DNA of 64,000 bases from Isoptericola cucumis. GTDB taxonomy: Bacteria > Actinomycetota > Actinomycetes > Actinomycetales > Cellulomonadaceae. Location of the stretch: assembly GCF_014635665.1 (NCBI RefSeq), contig NZ_BMDG01000003.1, positions 364,985 through 428,984 on the forward strand. Reading direction: 5' to 3'. Made by a program: the position numbers and the translations under genes. Shown here piece by piece: positions 42,069 to 53,257 of this stretch. The first letter of the stretch is position 1, and every line of letters begins with the position of its first letter. Below the pieces are notes generated by a model. The model was not told where the DNA came from and ran no database searches. It saw only the letters and a list, made by a program, of their open reading frames with translations.

Positions 42069-42740
42069 ATGGCACTACTGCCGCGGCTCCGACAGCTGCT
42101 GCGCCGGCCGTTCTCCGCCTCGACGGTCGGCACGCGGCGGCCGTCCGGGTCGCGGAGCGAGGGGGACACCGTGCAGGAGGACGCGCTGCGCGCCATGCTC
42201 TCCGACGACCCCAACGACGAGGCCGCCTTCCACGCGCTCGCGGAGATCGTCCGCCGCCGGGCGGCGGGGTCGCCCCACGCAGACGACCCGCTGTCCGCGC
42301 CCGCCGACGACGTGGCCCAGCAGCGGGCCGCCGACCTGGCCGTCTGGTCGCTGGCGGAGGAGCTCGCGGGCCATCCTCGCGGGTGGCGGCCGCTGCTGGA
42401 GCTCGGGCGGCTGTCCCTGGCCGACGACCCGGACGGCGCCGTGCGCCGCCTGGCCACCGCGGCGGAGCGCGACCCCGACGGGGAGGCGCTCGCCGAGGGG
42501 CTCGCGATCCTGCGCGAGGCCGGCATGCCGACCGAGGCGCTCGGGCTCGGCATCGGTCACTGGCGCGCGCGGGAGCACGCGCCGGAGGTCGGGCGCCAGC
42601 TCGTCCTGGCCGCCCTCGAGGCGGGCCGGGTGGCCGAGGCCCGCCAGCACCTCGCGTCCCTCGAGCTGCGCGCCGGCACCGACGACCTGCGCGCCGAGCT
42701 GGAGCGGGTGATCGCGGCGCGCGAGACGACGCCGACGTAG
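42069..42740 (+). CDS. Hypothetical protein with TPR-like helical repeats
   Basis: 223 residues. After a basic N-terminus ('LPRLRQLLRRPFS') the sequence is all-helical, with Ala/Leu/Arg-rich repeats such as 'WRPLLELGRLSLADDPDGAV' and 'AAERDPDGEALAEGLAILRE' that resemble tetratricopeptide units. No signal peptide or enzyme motif is seen. It is divergent from fasR and convergent with aceE, with a terminator in between. Function unknown. Confidence 0.75.
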   Translation: MALLPRLRQLLRRPFSASTVGTRRPSGSRSEGDTVQEDALRAMLSDDPNDEAAFHALAEIVRRRAAGSPHADDPLSAPADDVAQQRAADLAVWSLAEELAGHPRGWRPLLELGRLSLADDPDGAVRRLATAAERDPDGEALAEGLAILREAGMPTEALGLGIGHWRAREHAPEVGRQLVLAALEAGRVAEARQHLASLELRAGTDDLRAELERVIAARETTPT

Positions 42741-42762
42741 CGCGAGCCCGTGCCGGACACGA

Positions 42763-42796
42763 CGAAGGCCCCGAGCCGAACGGCTCGGGGCCTTCG
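42763..42796. terminator. Bidirectional terminator between the TPR-like gene and aceE
   Basis: 16-bp perfect stem (42763-42778 with 42781-42796), AA loop, ending GAAGG/CCTTC. Confidence 0.85.
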
Positions 42797-42834
42797 CGCT
42801 GCCGTGGCGAGCTCGCGCCGCCGCGGCGGGTGGG

Positions 42835-45582
<2,748 letters not shown>

Positions 45583-46012
45583 CAGCAACCTCTCTCTTCT
45601 GCGGGCGGTGGCGGAACCTGTTCGCCGTCACTGCCCGTGTCAGCCGTTCCCCGTCCCGGGTCGGCGCATCGTCAGGTCGCGACGGTGCGGATCCTCGGAC
45701 AGGTGGTCACTACTCATTGTGTCCCCCGAGAGGGGCGGGAGCCCACCATCGGGCGGTCAAGAGTTCGTGATCTACGTCATGCCTGGCCACACGGTCGGCG
45801 TACCGTTGCCCGGTGCCCCTCCCGCTCGGGCGTCGTCCTGCGTCCAGCAGGTGGGACGCGCCGCGGGAGGGCGAGAGTTGCCGGGCGTGCTCCATTGCGG
45901 TGGACTACGTTGACGCACACGGGACGCGAGGTGTCCCGCGCAGCTGCCGAACAGGGAGCGCACAGGTCGTCGGGACTCGTCGACCATCGGACAGAGAGGA
46001 ACCAAGGACCAC
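45583..46012. other. 430-nt divergent promoter region between aceE and the DUF3052 gene
   Basis: No credible gene on either strand. It holds the aceE ribosome-binding site, a TTGACG (45910-45915) that could be a -35 for the DUF3052 gene, and the inverted repeat CGGGAC-N7-GTCCCG (45920-45938) just after it. Confidence 0.5.
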
Positions 46013-46417
46013 GTGGTTAAGCAGGCGGAATCCCCGGCGGCACGCCTCGGCTTCAAGGAGGGCCAGGTGGTGCAGGAGTTCGGGTGGGGTGACGACGTCG
46101 ACGACGCCCTGCGCACCGACCTCGAGGCCCTCGTCGGTGGCGAGCTCGTCGACGAGGACTACGACGACGTCACGGACGGTGTCGTGGTCTGGTGGCGCGA
46201 GGACGACGGCGACCTGACCGACATGCTGGTCGACGCCCAGACCGTGCTGGACGACGGCGGGCTGATCTGGCTGCTCACCCGCAAGCCCGGACGCTCCGGG
46301 CACGTGGGTCACGACGAGATCCAGGAGGCGGCGACCACCGCTGGGCTGCACGCGACGAGCACGTTCGCGGTCGCGCCCGACTGGTCGGCCACCCGCATGG
46401 CGAACCGCGGCCGCTGA
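46013..46417 (+). CDS. DUF3052-family protein
   Basis: 134 residues beginning at GTG after AGAGAGGAACC. 'AARLGFKEGQVVQEFGWGDD', 'VDEDYDDVTDGVVVWWREDD', 'LTDMLVDAQTVLDDGGLIWL', 'LTRKPGRSGHV' define DUF3052, conserved in actinobacteria beside aceE. The function is unknown. It is followed after 5 nt by ahpE. Confidence 0.9.
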   Translation: MVKQAESPAARLGFKEGQVVQEFGWGDDVDDALRTDLEALVGGELVDEDYDDVTDGVVVWWREDDGDLTDMLVDAQTVLDDGGLIWLLTRKPGRSGHVGHDEIQEAATTAGLHATSTFAVAPDWSATRMANRGR

Positions 46418-46422
46418 CGACG

Positions 46423-46896
46423 ATGACGGCGTCCGAGGCGCGGCCGCTGCAGGCCGGCGACCCGGCCCCCGACCTCACCCTGCCCGACACGCACGGCACG
46501 CCCGTGCACCTGGCGGACCTGCGGGGCGAGCCGGTCCTGCTCGTGTTCTTCCCGTTCGCGTTCTCCGGCATCTGCACCGGTGAGCTGTGCGAGCTGCGGG
46601 ACAACATCGAGGAGTTCGAGACGGCCGGCGTGCGCCTGCTGGCGATCTCGACCGACCCGGTCTTCGCCCTCAAGGCATGGCACGAGCAGGAGGGCTTCGG
46701 CTTCGACCTGCTCAGCGACTTCTGGCCGCACGGCGAGGCGGCGCGCGCCTACGGCGTCTTCGACGCCGAGAGCGGGCACGCGCTGCGCGGGTCGTTCCTC
46801 GTCGACGCCGACGGGATCGTGCGCTGGGGGGTCGTGAACCCGCGCGGGCGGCGGCGGGACATCGAGGGGTACCGAGAGGCGCTCGCCGAGGTCTGA
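46423..46896 (+). CDS. ahpE: AhpE-type peroxiredoxin
   Basis: 157 residues, thioredoxin fold. Peroxidatic Cys51 in 'FFPFAFSGICTGELCELRD'; a second Cys56 lies five residues on, so an atypical two-Cys or mycothiol/mycoredoxin-coupled cycle is possible. 'AISTDPVFALKAWHEQEGFG' is characteristic. It reduces peroxides and is co-transcribed with DUF3052. Confidence 0.9.
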   Translation: MTASEARPLQAGDPAPDLTLPDTHGTPVHLADLRGEPVLLVFFPFAFSGICTGELCELRDNIEEFETAGVRLLAISTDPVFALKAWHEQEGFGFDLLSDFWPHGEAARAYGVFDAESGHALRGSFLVDADGIVRWGVVNPRGRRRDIEGYREALAEV

Positions 46897-46950
46897 CGAC
46901 GCGCCCACCACCTGCGGCGCAGCCTGTTCGGCGGGCATCCTCCCGCCCGG

Positions 46951-46956
46951 TATCCT
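46951..46956 (+). promoter_or_regulatory. -10 element of tRNA-Val
   Basis: TATCCT, 14 nt before the mature 5' end. Confidence 0.45.
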
Positions 46957-46970
46957 TGCCTGCGCTGCCA

Positions 46971-47047
46971 GGGCCTGTAGCTCAGCTGGTCAGAGCGCCA
47001 CGCTTACACCGTGGATGTCGGGGGTTCGAGTCCCTCCGGGCCCACCA
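46971..47047 (+). tRNA. tRNA-Val (anticodon TAC), CCA encoded
   Basis: Acceptor GGGCCTG/CGGGCCC, D-arm 'GCTCAGCTGGTCAGAGC', anticodon loop 'CTTACAC', T-loop 'TTCGAGT', discriminator A at 47044 followed by an encoded CCA. Confidence 0.95.
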
Positions 47048-47505
47048 CCTCCCTCTTCGGGCGTCCGCCGTGCGGTCCTGTTCCGCGGGGCACCCACGGC
47101 TCGCCGTCGCGCCGGCAGGGTGAGGGGCATGCGGGAGCAGAGCAGGACGTCGCGCGGTGCCGTGCGCATCGTGAACGACCTGTTGAGCCCGCGGTCGGCA
47201 CGTCCTGCCGGCCGGGGTCCCGCCGTCGGGCCGTCCTCTCGGTTGACTGTGAGGATCGCGTTCCCATGCTGCCGCACCCGTCCGTCTCCGGGCGTGGTCG
47301 CCAACTCGCAGGCCGCCGGGTGGTATGCCGGCCTGCGCGACACCCGGGTCGGCCAGGCTGCGCTGCACCGGACTCCGGCAGGCCCTCGCGGCCGTGCTCG
47401 GTGCGACCGCGCTCCGGCTACGGGTGCGTTCCCGTCAGCGAAGGGCGGACAGCGTGTCGAGCACGTGATGGCCGGGGCGCTGCGCGCGTGACGGCGCCGG
47501 CTCCG
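47048..47505. other. 458-nt intergenic region without a recognisable gene
   Basis: Open frames here are short and change reading frame through the tRNA; none resembles a protein. I see no hairpin terminator, IS end or clear promoter. It separates tRNA-Val from a convergently oriented kinase gene. Confidence 0.5.
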
Positions 47506-49236
47506 TCATTGCGACGTGTCGGCGCCACCGTCTCCGTCGCCGGGCGGTGTCGTCTCGACCGGCGGCGGTTCCTCGGTGGGCGTGGGGTCGGGGGTGCTGG
47601 TCTCGGTCGGCGTGGGGTCCGGCGTGCTGGTCTCGGTCGGCGTGGGGTCCGGCGTGCTGGTCTCGGTCGGGGTCGGGTCCGGCGTGCTGGTCTCGGTGGG
47701 CGTGGGGTCCGGCGTGCTGGTCTCGGTGGGCGTCGGGTCCGGCGTGCTGGTCTCGGTCGGGGTCGGGTCCTCGGTCGGCGCGGGCCGGTAGGTCGGGTCG
47801 TCCGTCTGGTCGTCCGGCGGGTCGGTCTCGCGCGGCTCCTGCGTCGTCCTGGTGGGCGACGGCGACGGGCTGTTCGTGACCGGTGCGACCGGCCTGCCGC
47901 CGTCGTCGTCCCGCAGGAGCCAGAAGGCTCCGGCGCCCGCGGCGACGAGCAGGACCAGGAGGATCACGACGAGTGCCGTCCGCCTCGGGCTGCCGAAGAA
48001 GGCGCTCCACCGGGACCGCTCGGAGTCGTCCTCGACAGGGGACCCGTCCGTGGGCCCGTCGGTCGGGGGCTCGTCGCCGGGCCCGGGCACGGCGACGGTC
48101 GCACCGAGCGCGTCCACGGCGCCGAGCTGCCGCGTGCGCTGGAGCTCGGCGTCCTCCGCCGCGGCAGCAGCCGCCGCCGCTGCGGCGGCCGTGCCGATGG
48201 CCGCCGTCCGGTGGGGGTCGTCGTCCGCCGGGACCTGGCCCAGCGGCATCGTCTGGTCGGGCCCTGCCGCGTCGAGGGCCGCGGTGCCGCCCACGCCGAC
48301 GGTGCCGCCCGCGCCCGCCGGGGCGCTCGTGCCGAGCAGGGCCGCCACGGCCGCGCCCGTCGCGCCGGCGGAGGCGAACCGCCGGGCGGGGTTCTTGGCC
48401 ATCGCCCGCGCGACGAACCGGTCCACGGCGGCGGGCACGGCGGCCCGCCGCGCCGACGGCGCGGGCACGGGGGCCTGGACGTGGGCACGCAGGACGTCGG
48501 CGGGCCGGGACCGCTCGAACGGCGGGTGCCCGGTGAGCGCGAAGTACGCCAGCGCCCCGACCGAGTACAGGTCGCTGCGGGCGTCCAGCGGCTTGCCCTG
48601 GGCCTGCTCGGGCGACATGTACGCCGCCGAGCCGGCCACGCGCTCGCCGTCGCCGTCGCCCCCGCCGGGAGCGGCGAGGCCCAGGTCGAGCAGCCCGACC
48701 GTCATGCTGCCGTCGTCGCGGGAGTCGATCACGACGTTGCGCGGGCTCACGTCGCGGTGCACCAGGCCGGCGTCGTGCACGGCGCCGAGCGCGTCGAGCA
48801 GCCCGCCCACCACGGCGAGCGCGTCCGGCCACGGCAGACCCTGCCCGGACGCGAGGTCGGACAGCGGGACGCCCGGGAGCCGCCGCATGAGGAGCCACGG
48901 CACGTTCGCGCCCGCGACCTCGTCCTCCCCGGTGTCGAGCACCTTGGCGACGCCCGGGTGGTCCACCCGGTCCGACGCCGCGATCTCGCGGGCCAGCGAG
49001 GCCCGCGTCGCGTCGTCGTCGACCAGGTGCGGGTGGAGGACCTTGACGAGGAGCTCGGGCCCGGGGGAGCCGTCCGCCGGCGCGGCCTCGTCCGGCGCCG
49101 AAGGCAGCCGTGACGCCTCGTAGACGGTGTACGTGCCGCCGGTGCCGAGGATGTCGCCCAGGACGTACTTCCCGCCGAGCACCACGTGACCGCCCGCCGA
49201 CTCCTCGGTCGGGTCCGTCGGTGTCATGCCGCTCAC
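47506..49236 (-). CDS. Transmembrane Ser/Thr protein kinase with repetitive extracellular tail
   Basis: 576 residues. Kinase domain ~22-290: glycine loop 'GTGGTYTVYEA', Lys65, Glu84, catalytic loop 'HRDVSPRNVVI' (Asp162, Asn167), and 'LLDLGLA' where DFG is DLG (Asp184). Activation-segment end 'GSAAYMSPEQA' is normal, so it should be active. A cytoplasmic linker with an 11-Ala run precedes one TM helix (~418-441, 'TALVVILLVLLVAAGAGAFW'). Outside, residues 492-551 are six copies of TPTETSTPDP, giving a Thr/Pro-rich stalk and no sensor domain. The kinase probably acts on cell-wall or division proteins as PknA/B-type enzymes do, but the partner is unknown. Confidence 0.9.
   Translation of the reverse strand: MSGMTPTDPTEESAGGHVVLGGKYVLGDILGTGGTYTVYEASRLPSAPDEAAPADGSPGPELLVKVLHPHLVDDDATRASLAREIAASDRVDHPGVAKVLDTGEDEVAGANVPWLLMRRLPGVPLSDLASGQGLPWPDALAVVGGLLDALGAVHDAGLVHRDVSPRNVVIDSRDDGSMTVGLLDLGLAAPGGGDGDGERVAGSAAYMSPEQAQGKPLDARSDLYSVGALAYFALTGHPPFERSRPADVLRAHVQAPVPAPSARRAAVPAAVDRFVARAMAKNPARRFASAGATGAAVAALLGTSAPAGAGGTVGVGGTAALDAAGPDQTMPLGQVPADDDPHRTAAIGTAAAAAAAAAAAEDAELQRTRQLGAVDALGATVAVPGPGDEPPTDGPTDGSPVEDDSERSRWSAFFGSPRRTALVVILLVLLVAAGAGAFWLLRDDDGGRPVAPVTNSPSPSPTRTTQEPRETDPPDDQTDDPTYRPAPTEDPTPTETSTPDPTPTETSTPDPTPTETSTPDPTPTETSTPDPTPTETSTPDPTPTETSTPDPTPTEEPPPVETTPPGDGDGGADTSQ
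47581..47763. repeat. 30-bp minisatellite, six units, inside the kinase gene
   Basis: Six tandem 30-bp units (47584-47763) differing at a few positions, mostly silent, followed by partial units on both sides. Each unit encodes ten residues on the reverse strand, so length changes keep the frame. Confidence 0.9.
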
Positions 49237-49360
49237 CGCTGCGGGGGCGGGGCGTCGAGGTGGGCGTCCGCGCTCGGCGGCATGGGCGATGCGGCGATCT
49301 CGGTCATCTCAGTCATTGGCCATCACAGGATATGTGGTGGGAGCGGGTGGTGCACGGGGC

Positions 49361-49933
49361 TCACGCCTCGACCAGGCGCCCGAGGACGGTGTCCGAGAGC
49401 TCGCGGTCGGCGAGGACCAGGCGTACGGCGTGCGGGTCGGGGTTGCCGGCGTCCGGGCCGCGCCACACGAGACGCAGCCCGACCTTCTCCGCGGTCGCCC
49501 GCGACGCGGTGTTGTGCTCCAGCAGGAACGCGGTCACGGGGACGTCGGGCAGGTGCTGCGCGGCGGCGGCGAGGGCCGCCCGGCCGAGCTCGGCGGCGAA
49601 CCCGTGGCCCTGCTGCTCCGGGACGAGACGGTAGTAGAGGTTGAGCACTCCGGCCGGGCGGAGCCGGACGCCGCCGATCCCCACGAACGCGCCGTCGTCG
49701 CGCCGCCGGGCCGTCCAGTAGCCGAGGCCGTCCCGCAGCCAGTCGGCGGCGAAGTCGGCGGCCTGGCGCGCGGTCTGCTCGCGGCTGGTGTGGCGCCCCG
49801 AGGGGAAGTGCGTCCACACGCGCTCGTCGGCGTGCAGCGCGTGCAGCTCGTCGACGTCGTCGGCGTGCACCGCCGTCAGCCGGAGGCGGTCGGTGTCGGT
49901 GTGGGCCGGAGCCGTGGCGGAGGGTCGGTTCAC
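49361..49933 (-). CDS. GNAT-family N-acetyltransferase
   Basis: 190 residues of the RimJ/RimL-like GNAT subgroup: 'TDRLRLTAVHADDVDELHAL', 'VGIGGVRLR', acetyl-CoA site 'LVPEQQGHGFAAELGRAAL' (Q-x-x-G-x-G/A) and 'AFLLEHNTASRATAEKVGLR'. The target (amino acid, tRNA-derived peptide or small molecule) cannot be inferred. GTG 49933 has TACGCT 6 nt upstream. Confidence 0.88.
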   Translation of the reverse strand: MNRPSATAPAHTDTDRLRLTAVHADDVDELHALHADERVWTHFPSGRHTSREQTARQAADFAADWLRDGLGYWTARRRDDGAFVGIGGVRLRPAGVLNLYYRLVPEQQGHGFAAELGRAALAAAAQHLPDVPVTAFLLEHNTASRATAEKVGLRLVWRGPDAGNPDPHAVRLVLADRELSDTVLGRLVEA

Positions 49934-49939
49934 CCGGGC

Positions 49940-49945
49940 AGCGTA
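49940..49945 (-). promoter_or_regulatory. -10 element of the GNAT gene (leaderless start)
   Basis: TACGCT on the reverse strand, 6 nt before GTG 49933. Confidence 0.45.
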
Positions 49946-50109
49946 GGCAATGGTGCCGACAGTCACGGCGCGTGTGATCGAGAACATCGCGAGGTGCGCG
50001 CTGCTGTCGGTGATTGACCGGGGACACCAGGGTCCGTATGTTATCCATATCACGCTCGCACGACGACGTACGAGCCGTCCGCCGCGCGGACGGACGAAGG
50101 GGAGCTCCG

Positions 50110-53100
50110 ATGCCCAGCAGTCCCGCAAGCCCGACGTCCGCGCGCCCGCCCGGGCGCACCAGCAGAGCGCTGGCGGCGCTCACGACCGGCCTGGCGCTCG
50201 TGGCGGCGGGCCTGGCCGCCGCACCGGCGGCCGCCACCCCGTCCGCGCCCTCGACCGCGTCGGCCAGCGCCGGGCTGCCCGACGTCGTCCCGTCGATCGA
50301 CGGGTGGGAGCCGGCCGGCGGCGGGGTGTTCACCGCCACGGGCGGCATGCGCATCGTGCACGACGCCGGCAGCGCGGAGACCGAGGCCGTCGCCGGACTC
50401 GTCGCCGACGAGCTCGGCGTCGCGTACCCGGGCACGACCGCGGCGGCAGGTGACGCCGGCCCGGGCGACGTCCGGCTCGTGCTCGACGACGCCCGCACGG
50501 ACCTCGGCGCCGAGGGCTACGAGCTGACCGTCGGGGACGCCGTCACCGTCACGGCGGCGACCCGGACCGGGGTGTTCTACGGCACGCGCACGCTCACCCA
50601 GATGCTCACCCAGCAGGCCGCCGTCCCGCAGGGCTCCGTCGTCGACGTGCCGGAGTACGCCGAGCGGGGCGTCACGCTGTGCGCCTGCGTCATCAACGTC
50701 TCGCCGGACTGGATCGACCGCCTCATCGAGGAGATGTCGTACCTGAAGCTCAACACCCTCATGGTCGAGCTGAAGGTGAAGGTCGACGGGTACCCCGAGA
50801 CGAACACGTGGTCGTACTACACGAAGGACGACGTGCGCGAGCTCGTGCAGAAGGCGTCGCGTCACGGGATCGACGTCGTCCCGGAGATCAACTCGCCCGG
50901 CCACATGGAGATCTGGCTGGAGAACCTCCCCGAGCTGCAGCTCACCAACGAGCAGACGGGCGAGAAGGACGAGGTGCGGATGGACATCACCCAGGACGCC
51001 TCGTTCGACTTCTACACGGACCTCGTCGACGAGTACTCCGAGGTCTTCACCTCCGAGTACTGGCACATGGGCGTCGACGAGTACATGCTCGGCAGCGGCT
51101 ACAAGAACTACCCCCAGATCCTGCGCTTCGCGCAGGAGCACCTCGGGGCGGACGCGACCGAGGACGACGTGGTGGCCTGGTACGTCAACAAGGTCAACGA
51201 CTACGTGAGGTCGCAGGGCAAGACCCTGCGCATCTGGAACGACGGCGTGATGACCGACAACCAGGTCGTCCCGTTCGACACCGACATCGTCGTGGAGCAC
51301 TGGAACCAGGCCGGGTCGACGATCGAGCCGCAGCAGTTCGTGGACTGGGGCCACGACGTCGTCAACGTCTCCAACTCGCTGTACATGGTGCGGGGCGGGT
51401 ACGGCGTGGACAGCGCCGGCCTGTACGACTCGGGCTGGACGCCCGCACAGTTCCACGGGTCGACGGTGACGGAGGGCGCCGAGCAGGTCCGCGGCGCGCG
51501 GATGAGCATGTGGCCGGACGCCGGCACGCCCGCCGAGGCGGAGAACACGACCGAGGAGCGCATGTTCGAGCCGCTCCGCCTGGTCGCGCAGGCCACCTGG
51601 TCCGACAGCCGCCCGTGGCCGTCGTACGCCGAGTTCCGGGCCGCGATGGACGCCGTCGGCCGTCCTCCGCTGTGGGAGAACGTCACGCGGCTGCCCGTCG
51701 ACGACGGCAGCTACACGATCGCGGCGGCGGACGGCTCCGGGGCGCTCGCGGCGACCGGGGACGGCACCGTCGAGCTCGCGGAGACCGGGCAGCCGCTCAC
51801 GCTCACCCACACCGAGGACGACTACTACGTGGTCACCTCGTCGGACGGGCGGTGCCTCGACGTCGCCCGCGACGGGACGATGCGCCTCGACGTCCCCGTC
51901 GAGATCGGGGCGGACGTCCGGCTCCGCGACTGCGCGGACACCACGGTCCAGAAGTGGCAGGTCAAGCAGTCGGACGGCGCGGGGGCCTTCACGGTCGTGA
52001 ACGCGGCGACGCAGCAGCACCTGTCGGTCTCCGAGGGGCTCGTCGACGTGCCGGTCTCGCACTCCGAGCCCAAGACCGTCGAGGACGGGCGCGTCGTGCA
52101 GACGCCGGCCGACTGGGGCGCGACCGAGTGGGAGCTCACCGGGGCCGTGTCGATGGGCGCGACGCTCTCGTCGGCGCAGGCGGCGCCGGGGGAGTCGGTC
52201 ACGGCCACGGTGTCCGTCACGAACGACACGGACGCGCCGCTGGCCGCGGCCTCCGTGCGGGCCGCCGGCGTCCCGGAGGGGTGGACCGCGCTGCCGCGCG
52301 AGGCGGCGGTGGAGGGCGTGGAGCCGGGCGGCTCGGCGTCGGTCGAGGTCCGGCTGTTCAACGTGGCGGCCACGAGCGGTGCGGCGACGTTCTCGTTCGA
52401 GCTCGTCGGCGCCGACGGCACGGTGGTGGCCACGGCGTCGACCTCGGCGAACGCCCTGTGCGCGACCGGGACGCTCCGGCCGGCCGCGGTCGCGGACGTC
52501 TCGAGCGAGCAGACGAGCGGTGAGCCCGCACCCAGCGGCCCGGCCGCCGCCGCGATCGACGGCGACGCCGCGACCTACTGGCACTCGCGGTGGTCGGACC
52601 CGGTCGCGACCTACCCGCACGCGATCGTCGTCGACCTGGGGGAGACGACGTCGACCTGCGGCCTCTGGTACACCGCCCGCCAGAGCGGCGGCTCCGGGGG
52701 CGCGAACGGCCGCGTCGGCGAGTACGAGGTGTACACGTCGACGGACGTCACGACGATCGACGGGGACTGGGGCGAGCCCGCCACGACGGGTGAGTTCGCG
52801 AGCTCCGCGGAGCCGCAGCTCGCCGGGTTCGGCGCCCGCCAGGCGCGGTACGTCAAGCTCGTGGCCCTCTCGGAGGTCGGCGGGAACCCGTGGGCGACGG
52901 TCGCCGAGCTCGCGGCGGCCGGTCCCGCCGTCGACGCGCCGACCTACGACCCCACGATCGCGCTCGACGAGAAGGTCGCGGCGCGGGGGGCCCACGCCAC
53001 CGTGCGGGGCGCCGGGTTCGCGCCGGGCGAGACGGTGTCGTTCGAGGCCGGCAGGCCGACGGCGGGCCTCGCCGTGGGCGAGGCGGTGGCGGACGCCGAC

Positions 53101-53229
53101 GGCGCGGTCACCGCGACCGTGGCCGTGCCCCGGGACGTCCGCCCCGGCCCGCTGCGGGTCACCGGCGAGGGCGCGACGTCGGGCGCGACGGCCGCCGCGA
53201 GGCTCGTCGTCACGGGCGCCGCCGGCTAG
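50110..53229 (+). CDS. Secreted multidomain GH20 beta-N-acetylhexosaminidase
   Basis: 1039 residues. An Arg-rich start and hydrophobic segment (18-42) end in 'APAAAT', so it is exported. Domains: GH20b (~57-180), GH20 barrel (~184-530) with catalytic Asp323-Glu324 in 'HMGVDEYMLG'; ricin-like beta-trefoil (~535-675, 'SSDGRCLDVARDGT', 'VQKWQVKQ'); NEW3/NPCBM-associated (~685-780); F5/8C discoidin (CBM32-like, ~795-940); an IPT/Ig-like C-terminal domain (~945-1039). GGGGAGC precedes the ATG. No LPXTG or TM segment, so it is released. It probably degrades chitin, host glycans or wall sugars outside the cell. Confidence 0.9.
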   Translation: MPSSPASPTSARPPGRTSRALAALTTGLALVAAGLAAAPAAATPSAPSTASASAGLPDVVPSIDGWEPAGGGVFTATGGMRIVHDAGSAETEAVAGLVADELGVAYPGTTAAAGDAGPGDVRLVLDDARTDLGAEGYELTVGDAVTVTAATRTGVFYGTRTLTQMLTQQAAVPQGSVVDVPEYAERGVTLCACVINVSPDWIDRLIEEMSYLKLNTLMVELKVKVDGYPETNTWSYYTKDDVRELVQKASRHGIDVVPEINSPGHMEIWLENLPELQLTNEQTGEKDEVRMDITQDASFDFYTDLVDEYSEVFTSEYWHMGVDEYMLGSGYKNYPQILRFAQEHLGADATEDDVVAWYVNKVNDYVRSQGKTLRIWNDGVMTDNQVVPFDTDIVVEHWNQAGSTIEPQQFVDWGHDVVNVSNSLYMVRGGYGVDSAGLYDSGWTPAQFHGSTVTEGAEQVRGARMSMWPDAGTPAEAENTTEERMFEPLRLVAQATWSDSRPWPSYAEFRAAMDAVGRPPLWENVTRLPVDDGSYTIAAADGSGALAATGDGTVELAETGQPLTLTHTEDDYYVVTSSDGRCLDVARDGTMRLDVPVEIGADVRLRDCADTTVQKWQVKQSDGAGAFTVVNAATQQHLSVSEGLVDVPVSHSEPKTVEDGRVVQTPADWGATEWELTGAVSMGATLSSAQAAPGESVTATVSVTNDTDAPLAAASVRAAGVPEGWTALPREAAVEGVEPGGSASVEVRLFNVAATSGAATFSFELVGADGTVVATASTSANALCATGTLRPAAVADVSSEQTSGEPAPSGPAAAAIDGDAATYWHSRWSDPVATYPHAIVVDLGETTSTCGLWYTARQSGGSGGANGRVGEYEVYTSTDVTTIDGDWGEPATTGEFASSAEPQLAGFGARQARYVKLVALSEVGGNPWATVAELAAAGPAVDAPTYDPTIALDEKVAARGAHATVRGAGFAPGETVSFEAGRPTAGLAVGEAVADADGAVTATVAVPRDVRPGPLRVTGEGATSGATAAARLVVTGAAG

Positions 53230-53257
53230 CGGCGCTGCGCGGCAGCCCGCCTCAGGG

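Noticed and set aside
46990..47343. Reverse-strand 117-residue frame ending 'GGTRTPDIHGVSVAL'
   Set aside because: Classic spurious ORF generated by the tRNA-Val antisense.
47581..47763. Tandem repeats considered as a CRISPR array
   Set aside because: Units are contiguous with no spacers and keep a coding frame; they are a minisatellite in the kinase gene.
50050..52995. 981-residue reverse-strand frame opposite the GH20 gene
   Set aside because: Composition is His/Arg/Val-rich shadow; the forward frame has a signal peptide, catalytic DE pair and modules.
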